Part shown: positions 23,850 to 26,122 of the stretch, piece by piece
How positions within the stretch are numbered: position 1 is the stretch's first letter
Layout of the letters: each line of letters opens with the position of its first letter
Assembly: GCA_964517115.1 (NCBI GenBank)
Contig: CAZFBE010000013.1
Location: 1 to 26,122, forward strand
Direction of reading: 5' to 3'
Length of the DNA: 26,122 bases
DNA from: UBA6624 sp964517115 [NCBI: uncultured bacterium]
Lineage (GTDB): Bacteria > UBP7 > UBA6624
Position numbers and translations under genes: made by a program
The notes under the pieces: model-generated
The model's input: only the letters and a program-made list of their open reading frames with translations
What the model was told of the DNA's origin: nothing
Databases searched by the model: none

Positions 23850-23926
23850 CGGGATGTAGCGCAGCCTGGTAGCGCGCTGCGCTGGGGGTGCAGAGGTCGG
23901 AGGTTCGAATCCTCTCGTCCCGACCA
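23850..23926 (+). tRNA. tRNA-Pro (anticodon GGG), CCA encoded
   Basis: A full cloverleaf can be drawn. The acceptor stem is CGGGATG (23850-23856) with CGTCCCG (23916-23922). The D stem is GCGC/GCGC. The anticodon stem is CTGCG/TGCAG with loop C-T-G-G-G-G-G. The T stem is GGAGG/CCTCT with loop TTCGAAT, followed by discriminator A and CCA (23924-23926). The anticodon at 23884-23886 is GGG, reading CCC and CCU proline codons. No promoter fits in the 23 bases after the hairpin, so the tRNA probably arises by processing of a longer transcript. Confidence 0.96.
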
Positions 23927-23950
23927 TTTTCATTTTAGGATATGCCTACT

Positions 23951-25531
23951 ATGAAAAAAATACTCATCTTTATTTTCTTGCTAGCTGCAAGTAGTTCTTA
24001 CCTAAAAGCAATTTCCGAATCGGCCCCAAGCTTGATTACAAAAAGTTTTACAACGTCATTAGGAGACGAAGGTTATTTTTGGGAAGTTTCAGGATTGCCC
24101 AAAGATGATTCAAAACCGGTTATTTTTCTCATAGGGGGTTTACGAGGAGACGAACCTTACTCAGGAGATGCCATAGAGAGCTTTTTGGTAAAACTCAATC
24201 AAGATTACATGAATGGAGATGAAGAAGCGGTCAAATTGCTAGAGAGGGTTACCTTCAGGGCTGTGCCAGAGTTAAATCCATCGGGTCTAAGAATTGCTGC
24301 AGGGATTCCAGAAATGTTTCCTTGGAATGGCGTCCCATGGGATGATGATGGTGATGGTTTTCAAGATGAAGATCCCCCTTTTGATTTAAATGGAGACGGC
24401 GTTATAGGCTCTGTAAGGATACAAAAACCTTGGGGAGAGTGGAAGGAGGTTTTACCAAAAGACGATCTCAAGATAACAAAAATGGAAAAAGCAAACTTCC
24501 TGAAAGGAGAAAAAGGGGGATGGATACTTAGGAGTATTGAAGGGAATGATTCTGATGAAGATGGCCTTTATGGAGAGGACGGTTTGGGGGGAATATCATT
24601 GGATAGAAATTTCCCATATAACTGGGAATTCCATTACTCTCACAAGGGGGGAGGCCCTTTTTCTGTGAGCGAAAGTGAGGTGAAATTTATCGTAGACGAG
24701 CTTTTGGCCTCTCCTGAAGTCGCATTTATTGTTAATGTTAGAGATCTTGGTGCTGGAATGGCTTATCCAATGAGGGACGAGTCTTTAGACAAAACACCAC
24801 AAGAAGACAAAAAAATATTTGAAGCAATGGGGGAAAGGTTTAAGAAAAAAACACCTTACAAGTCTTTCTTCATGGCAAAAGATGGCCCTGAACCATGGTC
24901 AAAAAAAGGGAATTTTTTAGATTGGGCCTATGCTGGCTTGGGAAGATGGGCTGTTTCTGTTGGAATATGGGGTTTGTTAGATGAGGATGAAGAAAGTGGT
25001 GAAATCTCTTTTGAAAAAGCATGGCATCAGGTTTCAGACAAAGAGTGGTTTGATTCTGTTGGATACAAGGATTGGAGCAGCTATAAGGAAGATGAGGATT
25101 CTGCAGGGTGGCCCATATATGGCAGAAGTCGAATCCCAGAAGGTGAAACAAGGCTAGACGGGATACTGGACTCATGGATAGAGTCCCTAGTTGACGAGCT
25201 CCCAGTTATAAATATAGCAATTGAAGAATCTGAAAGAATCAGCTCAGAAACTATAAAAATTAAATTCAGAGTTTGGAATAGTGGTTTGCTGAGCACTGAT
25301 TCAGCAATGTCTGAAAAAATAAGAGAATCATCAAATGTCCGAGTTAATTTCCCCAAGGGTGATTCAGAGTTGGTTTTAGGCTTGCCACAAATTAACTTAG
25401 GGGTTCTTTCCCCAGGAGAAAGCAAGTCTTGGGAGTGGGTGATTAAGGGCAGAAAGAAGATTGAAATAACTGCAATCCATCCAAGATCTTTCGTCAATTC
25501 TTTAACCATTTATCCACAGGAGATTAAATAA
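23951..25531 (+). CDS. Secreted M14 carboxypeptidase homologue, probably catalytically dead
   Basis: The protein has 526 residues. M-K-K followed by a hydrophobic run and L-K-A at the end forms a signal peptide (about 1-20). I chose ATG 23951 over 23942, because AGGA lies ten bases upstream and the shorter form starts with the signal peptide. The body aligns with M14 zinc carboxypeptidases, but the H-x-x-E motif reads G-L-R65-G-D-E68. The second zinc His, before G-x-x-x-Y-P, reads N-V-R264-D-L-G-A-G-M-A-Y-P. The catalytic Glu near the C-terminal V-x-V-x-I is G338. Acidic D-x-D-G-D-G repeats at about 131-150 and 201-210 look calcium-binding. A C-terminal beta-type domain follows (about 415-525). 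The stop overlaps an apparently active paralogue by one base. Confidence 0.8.
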   Translation: MKKILIFIFLLAASSSYLKAISESAPSLITKSFTTSLGDEGYFWEVSGLPKDDSKPVIFLIGGLRGDEPYSGDAIESFLVKLNQDYMNGDEEAVKLLERVTFRAVPELNPSGLRIAAGIPEMFPWNGVPWDDDGDGFQDEDPPFDLNGDGVIGSVRIQKPWGEWKEVLPKDDLKITKMEKANFLKGEKGGWILRSIEGNDSDEDGLYGEDGLGGISLDRNFPYNWEFHYSHKGGGPFSVSESEVKFIVDELLASPEVAFIVNVRDLGAGMAYPMRDESLDKTPQEDKKIFEAMGERFKKKTPYKSFFMAKDGPEPWSKKGNFLDWAYAGLGRWAVSVGIWGLLDEDEESGEISFEKAWHQVSDKEWFDSVGYKDWSSYKEDEDSAGWPIYGRSRIPEGETRLDGILDSWIESLVDELPVINIAIEESERISSETIKIKFRVWNSGLLSTDSAMSEKIRESSNVRVNFPKGDSELVLGLPQINLGVLSPGESKSWEWVIKGRKKIEITAIHPRSFVNSLTIYPQEIK

Positions 25532-26122
25532 TGAAGTTTTTTTTACATATTTTGATTTTTAGCTTGTGCGCTTTCACCGTTCCAAGGACCATTGAACCAA
25601 AGGTTAATATTGATTTTTCAACTTATTACGATTATGAAGAGATGGGGGAGGTTTTGGTCAAACTAACAAACGCTTATCCAGATCTTTTAACTCTTGACGT
25701 CATGGGAAAGAGCAGAGAGGGGAGGGACATCTGGATCATTACGGTCAACAACCCCTCAACAGGTGAGCATTCATCAAAACCAGCAATGTATATTGATGCA
25801 AATACGCATGGCAATGAGATACAGGGTGGAGAAATTGCGATGTTTACCATCTACTACCTGGCAACAAGGTTCAACAAAGATGAGTGGGTTACTCAGTTGT
25901 TGAATGATTATTCTTTCTATATTGCACCGACTGTAAATCCTGATAGCAGACATAGGTTTTTCCATGAACCCAACAACCCACATAGCCCAAGGCACAACAT
26001 AAGGCCTTTTGACAATGATCGTGATGGCATGTTTGATGAGGATGGCCCAGAAGACTTGAATGGAGATGGTGAAATTACCCAAATGCGAAGAAGGAATGTT
26101 TATGGCGACAGCGTATCTTCAA
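25531..26122 (+). CDS. Secreted M14 zinc carboxypeptidase, N-terminal part (runs off the window)
   Basis: Of this gene 197 codons are visible, starting with an ATG that shares a base with the previous stop (TAATG). A hydrophobic signal sequence covers about residues 3-16. The pro-like stretch T-Y-Y-D-Y-E-E-M then G-K-S-R-E-G-R-D-I-W is the classic opening of the M14 domain. The zinc motif H93-G-N-E96 is intact (D-A-N-T-H-G-N-E). A-P-T-V-N-P-D-S-R follows, as in active enzymes. An insertion with D-N-D-R-D-G-M-F-D-E-D-G and D-L-N-G-D-G (about 161-180) mirrors the acidic repeats of the neighbour. The second His and catalytic Glu lie outside the window. Confidence 0.9.
   Translation, partial: MKFFLHILIFSLCAFTVPRTIEPKVNIDFSTYYDYEEMGEVLVKLTNAYPDLLTLDVMGKSREGRDIWIITVNNPSTGEHSSKPAMYIDANTHGNEIQGGEIAMFTIYYLATRFNKDEWVTQLLNDYSFYIAPTVNPDSRHRFFHEPNNPHSPRHNIRPFDNDRDGMFDEDGPEDLNGDGEITQMRRRNVYGDSVSS

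Overview
The window looks like a gene-dense, AT-rich (roughly 40% G+C by eye) chromosomal segment of a Gram-negative bacterium. LPS-synthesis genes (a KdsA and an LpxL/HtrB-type acyltransferase) imply an outer membrane. S15, L25, MetRS and a CCA-encoding tRNA show that it is chromosomal. Several features point to a deep-branching or poorly sampled lineage: a HerA-NurA DNA-processing cassette, a DUF3084 protein, a dihydroorotase with the DDQVH metal motif that I associate with Bacteroidota, a metal-dependent-type KdsA, a split transketolase and an Mrp/Mbh-type antiporter operon. I do not name a phylum. No phage, IS, integrase or CRISPR array is visible, and there is no gene-free stretch over 300 bases.

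Layout. (1) 1-2475, minus: mrpE-F-G-(DUF4040)-(MbhE-like)-B-C-D', a cation/proton antiporter or the membrane arm of a larger complex, leaving the window inside mrpD. (2) 2484-13192, plus: a tightly packed run of nine genes. It holds an Fe-S PD-(D/E)XK nuclease, NurA, HerA, an enoyl-CoA hydratase, DUF3084, metG, a 2-hydroxyacid dehydrogenase, an lpxL-like acyltransferase and kdsA. (3) 13198-15566, minus: a cysteine-synthase-family enzyme and dihydroorotase. (4) 15599-16228, plus: a DEDDh exonuclease, divergent from pyrC and convergent with pyrG. (5) 16220-22601, minus: ribF-rpsO-rplY-pth-tktN-tktC-tal-pyrG, an eight-gene run with overlaps or gaps of 35 bp or less. (6) 22683-23491, plus: an HD hydrolase and a small membrane protein, in a stretch visibly richer in G+C. 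(7) 23531-23926, plus: a small unknown gene with unusually strong expression signals, a hairpin and tRNA-Pro(GGG). (8) 23951-end, plus: two adjacent secreted M14-type peptidase homologues. The first has lost its zinc and catalytic residues. The second keeps the first zinc motif.

How it fits together. The nuclease-NurA-HerA set most likely forms a DNA-end processing or resection machine and is the most interesting system here. Transketolase, transaldolase and KdsA serve sugar-phosphate flow toward LPS. PyrC and PyrG serve pyrimidines. RibF, S15, L25, Pth, MetRS and the tRNA are core housekeeping functions. Several genes at the start of transcription units lack a Shine-Dalgarno site and have a TANNNT-like -10 only 5-11 bases before the start codon, whereas most genes inside operons have GGAGG-like sites. 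This suggests frequent leaderless transcripts. The pth gene has no ATG, GTG or TTG start in its frame.
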